Source: Candidatus Aminicenantes bacterium UBA6228 (lineage in GTDB: Bacteria > Acidobacteriota > Aminicenantia > Aminicenantales > Saccharicenantaceae). Taken from it: a stretch of DNA of 64,000 nt. The DNA lies in assembly GCA_002441005.1 (NCBI GenBank), contig DJWO01000014.1, positions 62,001 to 126,000 on the forward strand, read 5' to 3'. Below are positions 45,341-54,947 of the stretch, in pieces (within the stretch, counting starts at the first letter, position 1; every line of letters starts with the position of its first letter). The notes below the pieces were generated by a model. The model was not told the origin of the DNA. It searched no databases and saw nothing but the letters and a program-made list of their open reading frames with translations. Made by a program: the position numbers and the translations under genes.

Positions 45341-46491
45341 GAAAAGTAATTATGGGAAACCACTCCCTGTCCTACGGAGCGATGCTCTCCAGGGCTCAGG
45401 TTATTGCTGCCTATCCGATTACTCCCCAGACTCAAGTTGTTGAACTTCTGTCAGAAATGTGTGCTGATGGGACGCTGGAGGCTAAGTTCATTAAAGTTGA
45501 ATCTGAACACTCAGCCATGGCTGCCTGTTTAGGAGCCTCTATGGCCGGGGCCAGAACCTTTACCGCCACTTCCGCCCAGGGTCTGGCTCTGATGCATGAA
45601 ATGCTTCACTGGGCAGCTGGCGGCCGGATGCCGGTCGTCATGGGTGACATCAACCGTTCCATGGCTCCTGGCTGGAGCATCTGGACTGACCAGAATGATA
45701 GCCTGTCGCAGAGAGACACTGGCTGGATTCAATTTTATTGCTCTTCCAATCAGGAAGTGGTGGATACAGTCATTCAGGCTTACAAGGTGTCGGAAAAACT
45801 GATGATCCCGAGCATGGTTATCCTTGATGCTTTTGCCCTTTCCCATACTTATGAAGTAGTTGATATTCCCGAACAGGCCAAAGTTGATGCCTATCTTCCA
45901 CCCTTTAACCCGCCCTACCGTTTGACACCTGATGATCCTCACGCTTTCGGTGGGCTGACTTCTTCTGATCACTATATGGAACTTCGCTATAGACTCCAGA
46001 AAGATATGGAAAAAGTTCCGGCTCTGATTGAAGAAACTGGCCGCGAATATGAACAGATGTTCGGGCGCTATCTCGGACAGGTTGAAAATTACCTGTGCGA
46101 TGGGGCTGAACTGGTCCTGGTCACTTCTGGAACGGCTGGTTATACCGCCCGGGTGGCAGTGGATGAACTAAGAGCCCGGGGCATCAAGGCCGGTAACCTC
46201 CGGATCAAGCTTTTCCGCCCCTTCCCCTTTGAGCCGGTCCGCTCGATTCTGTCGAAGGTACCCAAAGTGGCCGTTCTCGACCGGAATATTTCTTACGGGC
46301 ATCATGGAATTTTCTATCAGGAAGTTAAGTCAGCTATGTATGGACAACCGTCACAGCCGGCTATCTTTGGCTTCATTGCTGGACTGGGCGGGCGTGATAT
46401 TACCAGAGAGTCTTTTAAGGAAATCGCTGATTATACGCTCAAACATGACCGGCCCGAAGAAGAAATCGTCTGGATAGGAGTAAAGAAATGA
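45337..46491 (+). CDS. porA: Pyruvate:ferredoxin oxidoreductase alpha subunit
   Basis: 384 residues. AAYPITPQTQVVELLSE, KVESEHSAMAACLGASMAGARTFTATSAQGLALMHE and the later VLDRNISYGHHGIFYQEVKSA are typical of the alpha subunit, which holds the TPP-pyrimidine domain and domain II. It starts within the end of porD and ends in an ATGA overlap with porB. Confidence 0.95.
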   Translation: MRKVIMGNHSLSYGAMLSRAQVIAAYPITPQTQVVELLSEMCADGTLEAKFIKVESEHSAMAACLGASMAGARTFTATSAQGLALMHEMLHWAAGGRMPVVMGDINRSMAPGWSIWTDQNDSLSQRDTGWIQFYCSSNQEVVDTVIQAYKVSEKLMIPSMVILDAFALSHTYEVVDIPEQAKVDAYLPPFNPPYRLTPDDPHAFGGLTSSDHYMELRYRLQKDMEKVPALIEETGREYEQMFGRYLGQVENYLCDGAELVLVTSGTAGYTARVAVDELRARGIKAGNLRIKLFRPFPFEPVRSILSKVPKVAVLDRNISYGHHGIFYQEVKSAMYGQPSQPAIFGFIAGLGGRDITRESFKEIADYTLKHDRPEEEIVWIGVKK

Positions 46492-47384
46492 GTAAAGAAA
46501 GAAAAATGACTATAACTTTACCAAGAGAAGAACTGATGAGCTCTGGCCATTTAGCCTGTCAGGGCTGCGGGGCGACTTTAGCTATGAGATATGCCTTAAA
46601 AGCTCTCGGTCAGAAAACCATCCTCTGCATTCCGGCCTGCTGCTGGTCAGTTATTGACGGTCCTTTCCCCCATTCCTCGCTGGATGTGCCAATTTACCAC
46701 TGTGCCTTTGAAACTGCTGCTTCTTCAGCCAGCGGGGTCAGAGCTGGTCTGGACATGGTCGGCGATAAAGAAACTACAGTCATGGCCTGGGCTGGCGATG
46801 GCGGGACCTTTGATATCGGCATTCAGGCCCTGTCCGGGGCAGCAGAAAGAAATGAAGACTTCATCTATGCCTGTTATGACAACGAGGCCTATATGAATAC
46901 CGGCATCCAGCGGAGCTCAGCTACCCCGCTTGGCGCCTGGACGACAACCACTCCGGTTAAGCATTATAAGAAGGAAAGGAAAAAAGACATCATCGGCATT
47001 ATGGCTGCCCACGATATCCCCTATATTGCCACCGCCAGTATAGCTTATCCTGAAGATATGATAAAAAAATTCAAAAAGGCCAAGGACATCCATGGAACCA
47101 GGTTTATTCATATCTACGCTCCCTGTCCAACCGGCTGGAAGAGCCGGCCGGACGATACAGTCAAGCTGGCCAGGCTGGCTGTTCAGACCGGCTATTTCCC
47201 TCTGTACGAAATAGAAGAGGGAGAAAAGCGGACGCTTAATCTAAGAATTAAAGAAAGAAAACCGATTACTGACTATCTCAAACTGCAGGGACGATTCCGC
47301 CATCTGAAGCAGGATGAAATCGATTTAATCCAGGCTGAAGTTGACAACAACTATCAGAAAATCCTTAAAAAGTGCGGCCTGTAG
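46488..47384 (+). CDS. porB: Pyruvate:ferredoxin oxidoreductase beta subunit
   Basis: 298 residues. CQGCGATLAMRYAL provides cluster cysteines, AWAGDGGTFDIGIQALSGA is the TPP-Mg motif, and YDNEAYMNTGIQRSSATPLGA is the pyruvate-type signature, so pyruvate is the likely substrate rather than 2-oxoglutarate. It decarboxylates pyruvate to acetyl-CoA with reduction of ferredoxin. Last gene of porGDAB. Confidence 0.94.
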   Translation: MSKERKMTITLPREELMSSGHLACQGCGATLAMRYALKALGQKTILCIPACCWSVIDGPFPHSSLDVPIYHCAFETAASSASGVRAGLDMVGDKETTVMAWAGDGGTFDIGIQALSGAAERNEDFIYACYDNEAYMNTGIQRSSATPLGAWTTTTPVKHYKKERKKDIIGIMAAHDIPYIATASIAYPEDMIKKFKKAKDIHGTRFIHIYAPCPTGWKSRPDDTVKLARLAVQTGYFPLYEIEEGEKRTLNLRIKERKPITDYLKLQGRFRHLKQDEIDLIQAEVDNNYQKILKKCGL

Positions 47385-47446
47385 GCTAATCTCTTATAGG
47401 CTGGGAACTAATTCAATCTAATCCGATGATCAAAAGGAGAAAAAGA

Positions 47447-47971
47447 ATGAAGAGAAGTCTAATGGCCCTGCTCATAGCGGTAACACTGCTGGCCGCCTAT
47501 GGCTGCCATAAATCTGAAACACCAGCTGGTGAAGGAACTTCGTCTTCGGCCTCAGCTGAGCCGGCTCCTTCTTTTGAGGTCACGTCCCTTTCCGGACAGC
47601 AATTGAGTTTATCTTCTTTAGCTGGTAAGGTGATTCTGGTCAATTTCTGGGCGACCTGGTGTCCACCCTGCCGGGCAGAAATTCCAGATTTTATCGAGGC
47701 TTATTCAGAGCTTAAAGATAAAGGGCTTGAAATACTGGGCTTTTCAGTTGACGATCTATCTGAAGCTGAACTGAAGAAATTTGTAGATGAAGCCAAAATG
47801 AATTATCCAGTGTCACTCGTCGGCCAGGATATTGTCAATGCTTTTAAGCCCGGTCAATATATACCGACCTCCATCTTTATTGATAAGAAGGGCAATATCC
47901 GTTATCGCCATGTTGGGAAACTGGAAAAAGCTGACCTTATCAAGAAGTTTGAAGAACTGAATCAGGAATAA
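47447..47971 (+). CDS. TlpA-like thioredoxin-fold lipoprotein
   Basis: 174 residues from the ATG at 47447 with AAAGGAG upstream. The signal ends in LAAYGC, a lipobox, so it is probably lipid-anchored. After a Ser/Ala/Glu-rich linker the thioredoxin fold has the redox motif WATWCPPCRAE. It resembles ResA/TlpA proteins that reduce or carry disulfides in the periplasm. It could reduce the exported MsrB-MsrA; this is a guess. It is convergent with fabH. Confidence 0.9.
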   Translation: MKRSLMALLIAVTLLAAYGCHKSETPAGEGTSSSASAEPAPSFEVTSLSGQQLSLSSLAGKVILVNFWATWCPPCRAEIPDFIEAYSELKDKGLEILGFSVDDLSEAELKKFVDEAKMNYPVSLVGQDIVNAFKPGQYIPTSIFIDKKGNIRYRHVGKLEKADLIKKFEELNQE

Positions 47972-48000
47972 AAGCAAGCCGGTCTTTAGCTTCAGTAGAT

Positions 48001-48993
48001 TTACCAGCGATAGACAGTTGAAGCCCAGGTAAAGCCGGCGCCAAAAGCCACCATGACAATAATTTTACCCGGTTGAAGCTTGCCCTCTTCTTCTAATTCA
48101 TGTAAAGCGACCGGAATAGTGGCGACTGACATATTGCCATATTTATGAATATTAACGACGATTTTGTCTTTGGGCAGATTAAGCCTTTCACCAGTGGCAT
48201 CAATAATTCTCAGATTAGCCTGATGGGGAATTAAATAATCAACCTGCTCTTTTTCCAGGCCTGCCCGCTTTAAAGCCTCTAAGGCAGACTCTCCCATTCT
48301 TTTGACCGCATGCTTAAAGACTTCATTGCCCTTCATGGTAATATAGTGAAGCTTTTTTTCGACAGTTTTTTCACTGCCTGGATGAAGAGTTCCACCGCCA
48401 GGCAAAATCAGCAGTTCAGCCAGTGAGCCATCAGCTCCCCAGAAATGCGAAATCAAGCCAGACTCATCCTGACTTTCCTCTAAAATAAAAGCCCCGGCTC
48501 CATCACCGAAAAGGACGCAGGTCCCCCGGTCTTCCCAGTTGGTGACCTTGGACAGAATATCTACCCCAACCAGTAAAATCCGGCGGGCCACCCCGCCCAG
48601 AATCAAACCCTCAGACACAATCAGGCCATAAAGGAAGCCAGTGCAACCAGCTTCAAGATCAAAAGCAGGAGTCTCTTTAATACCCAGCTTCCTCTGCAGC
48701 CAGCAGGCTGTTGCCGGAAAAATTGTATCCGGGGTGTTGGTGGCTACCAGAATTAAATCAATATCTTCCGCTTTCAAACTCGCTCGCTCCAGGGCCATTC
48801 TGGCCGCCTTCTCAGCCAGATCAGAGGTGACCTGTTCTCTGGAAGCTATTCTTCTCTCTTTAATGCCGGTTCTGGTGGTGATCCATTCATCGGAGGTCTC
48901 AACCATTTTCTCCAGCTCAGCATTGGTCAAGACCTTATCCGGAAGATAAATTCCGGTGCTTCTGATTTTAATCTGCCTCTTCTTTTTAATCAT
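48001..48993 (-). CDS. fabH: 3-oxoacyl-ACP synthase III
   Basis: 330 residues. The Cys-His-Asn triad is seen: Cys in EAGCTGFLYGL, His in PHQANLRI and Asn in NIHKYGNMS. FGDGAGAFILEE and GTGIKERRIAS-like TTRTGIKERRIA are FabH-type. It starts fatty-acid synthesis by joining acyl-CoA to malonyl-ACP. AAGGG lies 8 nt before the ATG. It is divergent from the outer-membrane protein gene. Confidence 0.95.
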   Translation of the reverse strand: MIKKKRQIKIRSTGIYLPDKVLTNAELEKMVETSDEWITTRTGIKERRIASREQVTSDLAEKAARMALERASLKAEDIDLILVATNTPDTIFPATACWLQRKLGIKETPAFDLEAGCTGFLYGLIVSEGLILGGVARRILLVGVDILSKVTNWEDRGTCVLFGDGAGAFILEESQDESGLISHFWGADGSLAELLILPGGGTLHPGSEKTVEKKLHYITMKGNEVFKHAVKRMGESALEALKRAGLEKEQVDYLIPHQANLRIIDATGERLNLPKDKIVVNIHKYGNMSVATIPVALHELEEEGKLQPGKIIVMVAFGAGFTWASTVYRW

Positions 48994-49089
48994 CTAAATA
49001 CCCTTAAACACCCTGAAATTTTTTTTATCATACCTTTTTTTAATTTAAAAATAAAGACGATGGTGTTAGAATTTTTAAGTTAAGGTCCA

Positions 49090-50370
49090 ATGAAAAGATA
49101 CTCCTGGCCATTCTGTCTGGTTAAACTTTTTGCTTTATTAATAATCTTTGGCCTGAGCCAGGACCGCTGGCTGGAAGCCCAGCTTCCAACCGGCCAGTAT
49201 TTAGAAGAAAGCCCGCTCGGCAGCTGGAATCAGTTTGGACTTGACTCAGCCGCTACTCTGGGAACAGGGTTTTCCCAGCTGACTTTAGCTCAAAACAGCC
49301 AGGCTATATTTTCTAATCCGGCTCTTCTGAGCTCGCTTAAACCAGGCAGGTTAACCATCAATTCCGGCTTCAATCAAACTCAGCTTTTTGACTTCTGGCT
49401 GGTAAATACTGGAGTTATCTCCACGGATTCCAATCTCACTTATCGCGGTTTGGAAATTAATTACCTGGGCTTTAACTATAATCTGGGTAAATTCAGCCTG
49501 GCCTTAGCCTGGGCTCAAACTGAAAATTATGGCCGGCCTTCGATTGATTACCGTTATGTTGAAAATGAGGTTCTTTATGACCGGATGAGATTGAGGCAGT
49601 CGGGGCAGCTGAGGGCTTTCAGCCTGGCTCTGGCCAGAAAAATTAATCCCAGGCTTCGTCTGGGCTTAAGCCTTGTCTTTTTGACCGGGAAAATCGAAAG
49701 AGAACTGGAAGAAGACTGGCCCCAGGACGGCACCTCCATGACCGACAACCGCCGGCAAAAAATAACCGGTTTTTATCCAGTTGTTGGCCTGGAATATGTG
49801 GCGAGCTCCCGCCTGAGTCTGGGCTTTAGCTTCACTCCCCCCTACCAGAGAAAGATAAATAGCCAAAGCTTTTTAAGCTACGCTTCAGCTGAAACCGAAA
49901 TCAGCTTTGAGGGTCAGGCAGACGATAGAGCCAGCCAGCCGCTGGTCATGGGCGCCGGTCTCAGGTATAGACTTAAAGACAATCTTAACCTCTGTCTCGA
50001 ATCGAGATATTTTGCCTGGAACCATTATTCTTATTCTTATTTTGGTGAAAACCTGAAACGCGATTTCCGGGCAATTATCGACCTGAGCGCTGGCCTGGAG
50101 GCCCAAACTGAAATTAATTTTCGGGGCCGGCGGTGGAAAACACCTTATTATGCCGGCTTGAGAATTGATCCCCAGCCGATGAAGGATATCAGCTCAACCT
50201 ACTACTATTTAACTTTCGGTTCTGGCCTGGGCAATGATTATTTTGTCCTGTCATTTTCTACGGCTATTGGTTTCGAACATGGCTCCGGCCATCATCTCAA
50301 GAATCAAAAAATTGTGGTTACCCTGGATCTCAATCCAGCCGAAATTTTTAAAGCAAAAGCCAGGAGGTAA
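49090..50370 (+). CDS. Outer-membrane beta-barrel protein (FadL/OmpP1-like)
   Basis: 426 residues with an N-terminal signal and long runs of amphipathic strands. LTLAQNSQAIFSNPALLSSL near residue 70 is the N-x-P-A-x-L plug motif seen in FadL/OmpP1 and related barrel proteins; later strands include LRLGLSLVFL, GLEYVASSRLSLGFSFTPPY and GAGLRYRLKDNLNLCLESRYF. The ligand is unknown. AAGG is just before the ATG. Its stop codon lies inside the ribosome binding site of the next gene. Confidence 0.78.
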   Translation: MKRYSWPFCLVKLFALLIIFGLSQDRWLEAQLPTGQYLEESPLGSWNQFGLDSAATLGTGFSQLTLAQNSQAIFSNPALLSSLKPGRLTINSGFNQTQLFDFWLVNTGVISTDSNLTYRGLEINYLGFNYNLGKFSLALAWAQTENYGRPSIDYRYVENEVLYDRMRLRQSGQLRAFSLALARKINPRLRLGLSLVFLTGKIERELEEDWPQDGTSMTDNRRQKITGFYPVVGLEYVASSRLSLGFSFTPPYQRKINSQSFLSYASAETEISFEGQADDRASQPLVMGAGLRYRLKDNLNLCLESRYFAWNHYSYSYFGENLKRDFRAIIDLSAGLEAQTEINFRGRRWKTPYYAGLRIDPQPMKDISSTYYYLTFGSGLGNDYFVLSFSTAIGFEHGSGHHLKNQKIVVTLDLNPAEIFKAKARR

Positions 50371-50372
50371 AA

Positions 50373-51530
50373 ATTTTCAGGTTAGCTGCCCGGAAAAACA
50401 GAACAGTTTTTGGAATTTTCATTATATTTTTCTCTTTATCAATTTTAAACCAGGCCGCCGGTGGCCAGGCCAGAGCCGCTCGCCTTAGCCGGCTGGGCAG
50501 CCTCAATGGAGCTTATCATTCTTATGGCGAGCTCGAGTCAGAATTGAAACAGCTGGCTGCCGGCTATCCGTCAATTGTCCGGCTGTCCTCTCTGGGCCAG
50601 AGTCTGGAAAAGAGGAACATCTATGCCTTAAAAATAAGCGACCATCCTGGCCAGCGGGAAAACGAGCCGAAGGTAGCTTTTCTTGGTTGCCATCATGCCC
50701 GGGAGTGGATCTCAGTTGAAGTTCCCCTTGAGATAGCCAGTTATTTAATAAGAAATTACGAGAATGATGAGCGGGTCAAAGCTATAGTCAACTCGTCAGA
50801 AATCTGGATCATACCCCTGGTCAATCCGGACGGTCTTGATTATTCCATTTTGAATTACCGCCTCTGGCGGAAAAACCGCCGCTTAAACGACAATGGCTCA
50901 TTCGGAGTTGATTTGAACCGGAATTATTCATTCTACTGGGGAGCTGATGATCTGGGGTCAAGCCCTCTTCCCTCCTCTGAAACTTACCGCGGAGAACAGC
51001 CCTTCTCCGAACCGGAAACTTCGGCTATCAGAGACTTATTTCTTAATGTCAACTTTTCAGCCGTCATTTCTTATCACAGTTTCTCTCAGACTATCCTTTA
51101 TCCCTGGAGCTATGCCGACCTGCCGGCCGGCCAGGAGTTATTATTCCAGCAGTTAGCCTCTGAGCTGGCCAGATTGATCAGCCAGGTTAATGGCCGTATT
51201 TACCAGACTGCCCGGTCGTCTTCTGCCTACTTAACCAATGGAGATTTTATAGACTGGGTCTATGGCCTTTTTGATATTCCAGCTTTAACCATCGAACTTC
51301 CGCCTGTCGATCTAACAGCAGGGGGCTTTTTTAATTCTGAGCAGGACATTCAGAGCATTGCCGCTGAAAATCTGCCGGCGGCCCTTTATCTTCTCGACTG
51401 GGCCATTTCAACCTATAACCACCAGGAAGGGCAATTAAACCCGGAAAGGAAAAATCAGCTTGAAAAAAGCCCCGGAAATAGCCTAAAAAATAAGCGGGTG
51501 AGGTTGACCGGCCAGGAGGGCAGCAATTGA
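50373..51530 (+). CDS. Secreted zinc carboxypeptidase (M14), probable ATT start
   Basis: 385 residues if translation begins at ATT 50373, which lies 5 nt after a perfect AGGAGG (50362-50367). No ATG, GTG or TTG occurs in frame before TTG 50544. Starting at 50544 would remove a signal peptide (KNRTVFGIFIIFFSLSILNQ) and the first strands of the domain (YHSYGELESELKQLAAGYPSI). Zinc site: His and Glu in HHAREWISVE, then His in SYHSFSQTILYPW; NPDGLDY, GVDLNRNYSF and the catalytic Glu in TIELPP are present. It removes C-terminal residues from peptides. The next gene starts at its stop. Confidence 0.88.
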   Translation: MFRLAARKNRTVFGIFIIFFSLSILNQAAGGQARAARLSRLGSLNGAYHSYGELESELKQLAAGYPSIVRLSSLGQSLEKRNIYALKISDHPGQRENEPKVAFLGCHHAREWISVEVPLEIASYLIRNYENDERVKAIVNSSEIWIIPLVNPDGLDYSILNYRLWRKNRRLNDNGSFGVDLNRNYSFYWGADDLGSSPLPSSETYRGEQPFSEPETSAIRDLFLNVNFSAVISYHSFSQTILYPWSYADLPAGQELLFQQLASELARLISQVNGRIYQTARSSSAYLTNGDFIDWVYGLFDIPALTIELPPVDLTAGGFFNSEQDIQSIAAENLPAALYLLDWAISTYNHQEGQLNPERKNQLEKSPGNSLKNKRVRLTGQEGSN

Positions 51531-52045
51531 ATGAATTACGAACGAGCTATCTCATTCCTGCCGCTGAAAGCCAGAAAGAAGGCCTGCCAGTCTGGATTTT
51601 TTATATTATCTTTTGCGCTGTTCTCCTTCTTCTCTTTTTAGCTTTTCTTCATAATAAGGATTTAAGGAATAAAATTAATAATATTTTTTTAGCTTACAAA
51701 AAAAAATTCATGAAATTCTGGCTGGAAGCTATTCTCCGCCGCCAGGAGAAAAAAAAGAACAAACTCTTAATCCAGCTTGGTCAGCAGGGAACTTCAGCCT
51801 GGCCTGAACTCAAAGATCAAAGCCAGGCAGCTTCTGAAATAAACTCTCTGGAAGAAAAGAAAGAAAAGTTTGGAGAAGCCCGCTGCGAACTGGCCAGTTC
51901 TCAACTGGAAGCGCATTATCGGGCTATTGGCTTGATTATTAATAAAATTAGACCGGGGATAAAAGCTTTAGCCATTTATTATTCCCGGATTGATCAGGCT
52001 GAAAGAAGAATCAAAATCCTCAAAAAAGAGTTAGAAAACCTTTAA
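51527..52045 (+). CDS. Single-helix membrane protein with coiled coil, unknown
   Basis: 172 residues from a TTG at 51527 with AGGAGG 8 nt upstream, overlapping the stop of the M14 gene. One membrane helix (IFYIIFCAVLLLLFLAFL, about 24-41), a Lys-rich stretch, then helical segments with coiled-coil character to the C-terminus. I do not recognise a family. Coupling to the peptidase gene is the only hint of its job. Confidence 0.7.
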   Translation: MNELRTSYLIPAAESQKEGLPVWIFYIIFCAVLLLLFLAFLHNKDLRNKINNIFLAYKKKFMKFWLEAILRRQEKKKNKLLIQLGQQGTSAWPELKDQSQAASEINSLEEKKEKFGEARCELASSQLEAHYRAIGLIINKIRPGIKALAIYYSRIDQAERRIKILKKELENL

Positions 52046-52053
52046 GCTGCTTC

Positions 52054-52082
52054 TTTACCGCCTGCCGTTTGAAGGCTAAAAT
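52054..52082 (+). promoter_or_regulatory. Probable leaderless promoter of queH
   Basis: TTTACC, 17-nt spacer, TAAAAT at 52077-52082, then six bases AGCTGT and the ATG. The ribosome-binding-like GAAGG is 13 nt away and inside the spacer. Confidence 0.45.
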
Positions 52083-52088
52083 AGCTGT

Positions 52089-52634
52089 ATGAATGATCAG
52101 TCCGGAATTCTGGCTCATCTGTGCTGTGCTCCGGATGCTCTCTATGTCGTCAGCCTCCTTCAAGCCAGCTACCAGGTAACCGGATTTTTCTATAACCCCA
52201 ACATTTACCCTGAGGAAGAATATGATCTCCGGCTTAATGAAACCCGCCGGGTAGCCAGCCGCCTCGGCTTTAAATTAATTGAGGGAGAATATGACCAGGA
52301 CCGCTGGCTACAATTAACAGAAAAATTCAAAGATGAACCCGAAAAAGGACGAAGATGCCAGATCTGTTATGCCTGGCGGCTTCAGGCCACCGCCCGGCTG
52401 GCCAAAGAGCTGGGCCTTCCCCTTTTTACCACCATAATGAGTATTAGCCCCTGGAAAAGTGCCGACGTTTTGAACCGCATCGGCCGCCTGACCGCTAGAA
52501 AATTTAGTCTTGAATTCCTGGAAGCCAATTTTAAGAAAAAAGACGGTTTTAGAAAAAGTGTGGCTCTGAGCCAGGATTTTGGACTTTACCGACAGAATTA
52601 TTGCGGATGTCTCTATAGCCGGAAGGCCAGGTAG
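52089..52634 (+). CDS. queH: Epoxyqueuosine reductase QueH
   Basis: 181 residues. HLCCAPDAL gives the vicinal cysteine pair, FFYNPNIYPEEEYDLRLNE, RRCQICYAWRL and YCGCLYS the remaining conserved cysteines of the QueH (DUF208) family, which reduces epoxyqueuosine in tRNA to queuosine with Fe-S chemistry. It replaces QueG in many anaerobes. It is followed 3 nt later by hypF. Confidence 0.92.
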   Translation: MNDQSGILAHLCCAPDALYVVSLLQASYQVTGFFYNPNIYPEEEYDLRLNETRRVASRLGFKLIEGEYDQDRWLQLTEKFKDEPEKGRRCQICYAWRLQATARLAKELGLPLFTTIMSISPWKSADVLNRIGRLTARKFSLEFLEANFKKKDGFRKSVALSQDFGLYRQNYCGCLYSRKAR

Positions 52635-52637
52635 GAT

Positions 52638-54926
52638 ATGCGCCGGGTAGAGGATAAAACCGGACAGTTAAAAGCCTACCGGCTACTGGTCAGGGGAACA
52701 GTTCAGGGAGTAGGTTTCCGGCCATTTATTTACCGCTTAGCTACCAGGCTAAATTTTGGTGGTTATGTTAAAAATGTCGGTGAAGGCGTAGAGATTTATC
52801 TCGAAGGCGGCCAGGCTGATTTCGGCCGTTTCCTTCAAGCCTTAAAAGATGACTTACCGCCGCTGGCCAGAGTTGAAAGCCTGGACTGGCTGGAAGTTGA
52901 GAAGGAAGGACGGAATAAATTTACAATCGACCGGACGGCCGCCGGGGAATCTTTTGTTTTTATTTCACCTGATATCGCTACCTGTCCTGATTGCCTTAAA
53001 GAAATAGAGACTCCCGGAGAAAGACGCTACCATTATCCCTTTACCAATTGCACCAATTGCGGACCGCGTTACACGATCGTTAACAAGCTACCCTATGACC
53101 GGGAAAGCACCACCATGGCTGGCTTTAAGATGTGCCTGGACTGCCTGAAGGAATATGAAAATCCGCTTGACCGGCGTTACCATGCTCAGCCCATAGCCTG
53201 CCCGGCCTGCGGGCCACAGCTGGTTTTACTTGAAGCCCGAACCAGAAAGCCAGTGAGTGAGCCTCTGGCTTCAGCAGTCCGCCTGGTCAAGCAGGGAAAA
53301 ATTTTAGCGGTCAAAGGCCTGGGTGGATTCCATTTGATTTGTGATCCATTTAACCTTCAGGCGGTCAGGCGGCTACGAAAGATCAAACAGAGAAAAGTTA
53401 AACCCTTAGCTCTGATGGCTAAGGACATAGAGACGGTCTCTGAATATGCTTTTCTCAGCCGGGCTGAGAAAGACTGGCTGACCTCCTCCCGCCGGCCAAT
53501 AGTTCTGTTAAGAAAAAAGAAAGATATTCCCGGACTGGCGCCGCAAGCAGACACTCTGGGTTTTATGCTGCCCTATACTCCTCTTCACCATCTTTTGCTC
53601 CAGGAGCTCAGGGTGATTGTGGCTACCAGCTCAAATAGAAAAGATGCACCCATTATCAAAGACGACTCAGAGATTGGACCTGAGCTAAGCGATTTTATTC
53701 TGACTCACAACCGGGAAATAGCCATGAGGGCCGACGATTCTGTCCTCGAAGTTGTCCGCTCCAAACCACTTTTCTCGCGGCGGGCCAGAGGCTTTGTGCC
53801 TTTTCCCCAGAAGGTTCCAGGTGGCCTGCAATCAAAAGCCAGGGTTCTGGCCGTCGGCGGTGAGCTCAAAAATACAGTTTCCATTTATAAAAATGGTTAT
53901 GTCATTACCTCCCAGTTTCTGGGCGACCTCGACGATTATCAGAATTTTGGCTACTTTCTGGAAACAATTGACCATTTTAAGAAGCTGTTTGGTTTCAAAC
54001 CTGATCTGGTCATCAGCGACCTGCAGCCCGATTTCAGAAGCACCAGTTACGCCCGCTCAACCGGCCTTCCCCATTTCTTGCTTCAGCATCATTTTGCCCA
54101 TGTCCTGGCTCCACTACTTGAACATCAACTGCCGCCGCCAGTCAGGGTTCTCGGTGTTAGCTTTGACGGTTATGGCTACGGAGATGACGGGCAGGCCTGG
54201 GGCGGAGAGTTCCTGCTGGCTGGTTACACTGGTTATAAAAGGTATGCCCATCTGGACTATGTCCCGCTTCCGGGCGGCGACGCCGCGGTTAGAGAACCGT
54301 GGCGAATGGCCCTGTCTTTCCTCCTCAAGGCTGGCGGGCCAGACTACCCGCCGGTAAAATCGCTGGAACCAATTTCAGCCAGAAAGAAACAAGCAGTCAG
54401 ACAATTAATTGAAAAAAGGATAAACACTCCCCTGACTTCAAGTGCCGGCCGGCTGTTTGATGCTGTCTCCTGCTTAGCCGGACTGGCTCCTGAAAAAATA
54501 GAATTTGAGGCTCAGGCCCCGGTCAGCCTGGAGACAGCCGCTTCCCTGGCCCGTCCAACTTCCAGAGCTTACCCTTATTTGTTTTTGAAAGATAAGCTGC
54601 CCTACCGCCTTGATTTTGTACCAACCATAAAAGAGATAATAGAAGAATTAATCCGGGGACGAGGACCTGGAACCATAGCCCTTAAATTCCATAACACCCT
54701 GGCCAGGGCCATTCTGGAAGTCTGTTTACAAGCCAGGCAAGAAGAAGGCGTGGATAAAATTGTACTGACCGGAGGAGTTTTCCTGAACAGGATTTTACTG
54801 GGAAGAACAGAGCAACTGCTAAGGAAAAATAGATTTGAAGTTTTACGTCCGGTTTATTACTCTCCGGGCGACGAATCACTGTCGTTAGGTCAGATCGCTT
54901 ATGGCCTCAATCTAACGGTCAGGTAA
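52638..54926 (+). CDS. hypF: Carbamoyltransferase HypF
   Basis: 762 residues with all four parts of HypF: acylphosphatase domain (about 12-95, GTVQGVGFRPFIYRLA), two zinc fingers (CPDC...CTNC and CLDC...CPAC, about 115-190), a YrdC-like domain (about 205-390, GGFHLICD), and a Kae1-like carbamoyl-transferase domain (about 400-760, HHFAHVLAP and GGVFLNRIL). It makes the carbamoyl group used for the CN ligands of NiFe hydrogenases. No other hyp or hydrogenase gene is in the window. It follows queH closely. Confidence 0.96.
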   Translation: MRRVEDKTGQLKAYRLLVRGTVQGVGFRPFIYRLATRLNFGGYVKNVGEGVEIYLEGGQADFGRFLQALKDDLPPLARVESLDWLEVEKEGRNKFTIDRTAAGESFVFISPDIATCPDCLKEIETPGERRYHYPFTNCTNCGPRYTIVNKLPYDRESTTMAGFKMCLDCLKEYENPLDRRYHAQPIACPACGPQLVLLEARTRKPVSEPLASAVRLVKQGKILAVKGLGGFHLICDPFNLQAVRRLRKIKQRKVKPLALMAKDIETVSEYAFLSRAEKDWLTSSRRPIVLLRKKKDIPGLAPQADTLGFMLPYTPLHHLLLQELRVIVATSSNRKDAPIIKDDSEIGPELSDFILTHNREIAMRADDSVLEVVRSKPLFSRRARGFVPFPQKVPGGLQSKARVLAVGGELKNTVSIYKNGYVITSQFLGDLDDYQNFGYFLETIDHFKKLFGFKPDLVISDLQPDFRSTSYARSTGLPHFLLQHHFAHVLAPLLEHQLPPPVRVLGVSFDGYGYGDDGQAWGGEFLLAGYTGYKRYAHLDYVPLPGGDAAVREPWRMALSFLLKAGGPDYPPVKSLEPISARKKQAVRQLIEKRINTPLTSSAGRLFDAVSCLAGLAPEKIEFEAQAPVSLETAASLARPTSRAYPYLFLKDKLPYRLDFVPTIKEIIEELIRGRGPGTIALKFHNTLARAILEVCLQARQEEGVDKIVLTGGVFLNRILLGRTEQLLRKNRFEVLRPVYYSPGDESLSLGQIAYGLNLTVR

Positions 54927-54947
54927 TCGATCACCTTGCCGTTTTTT

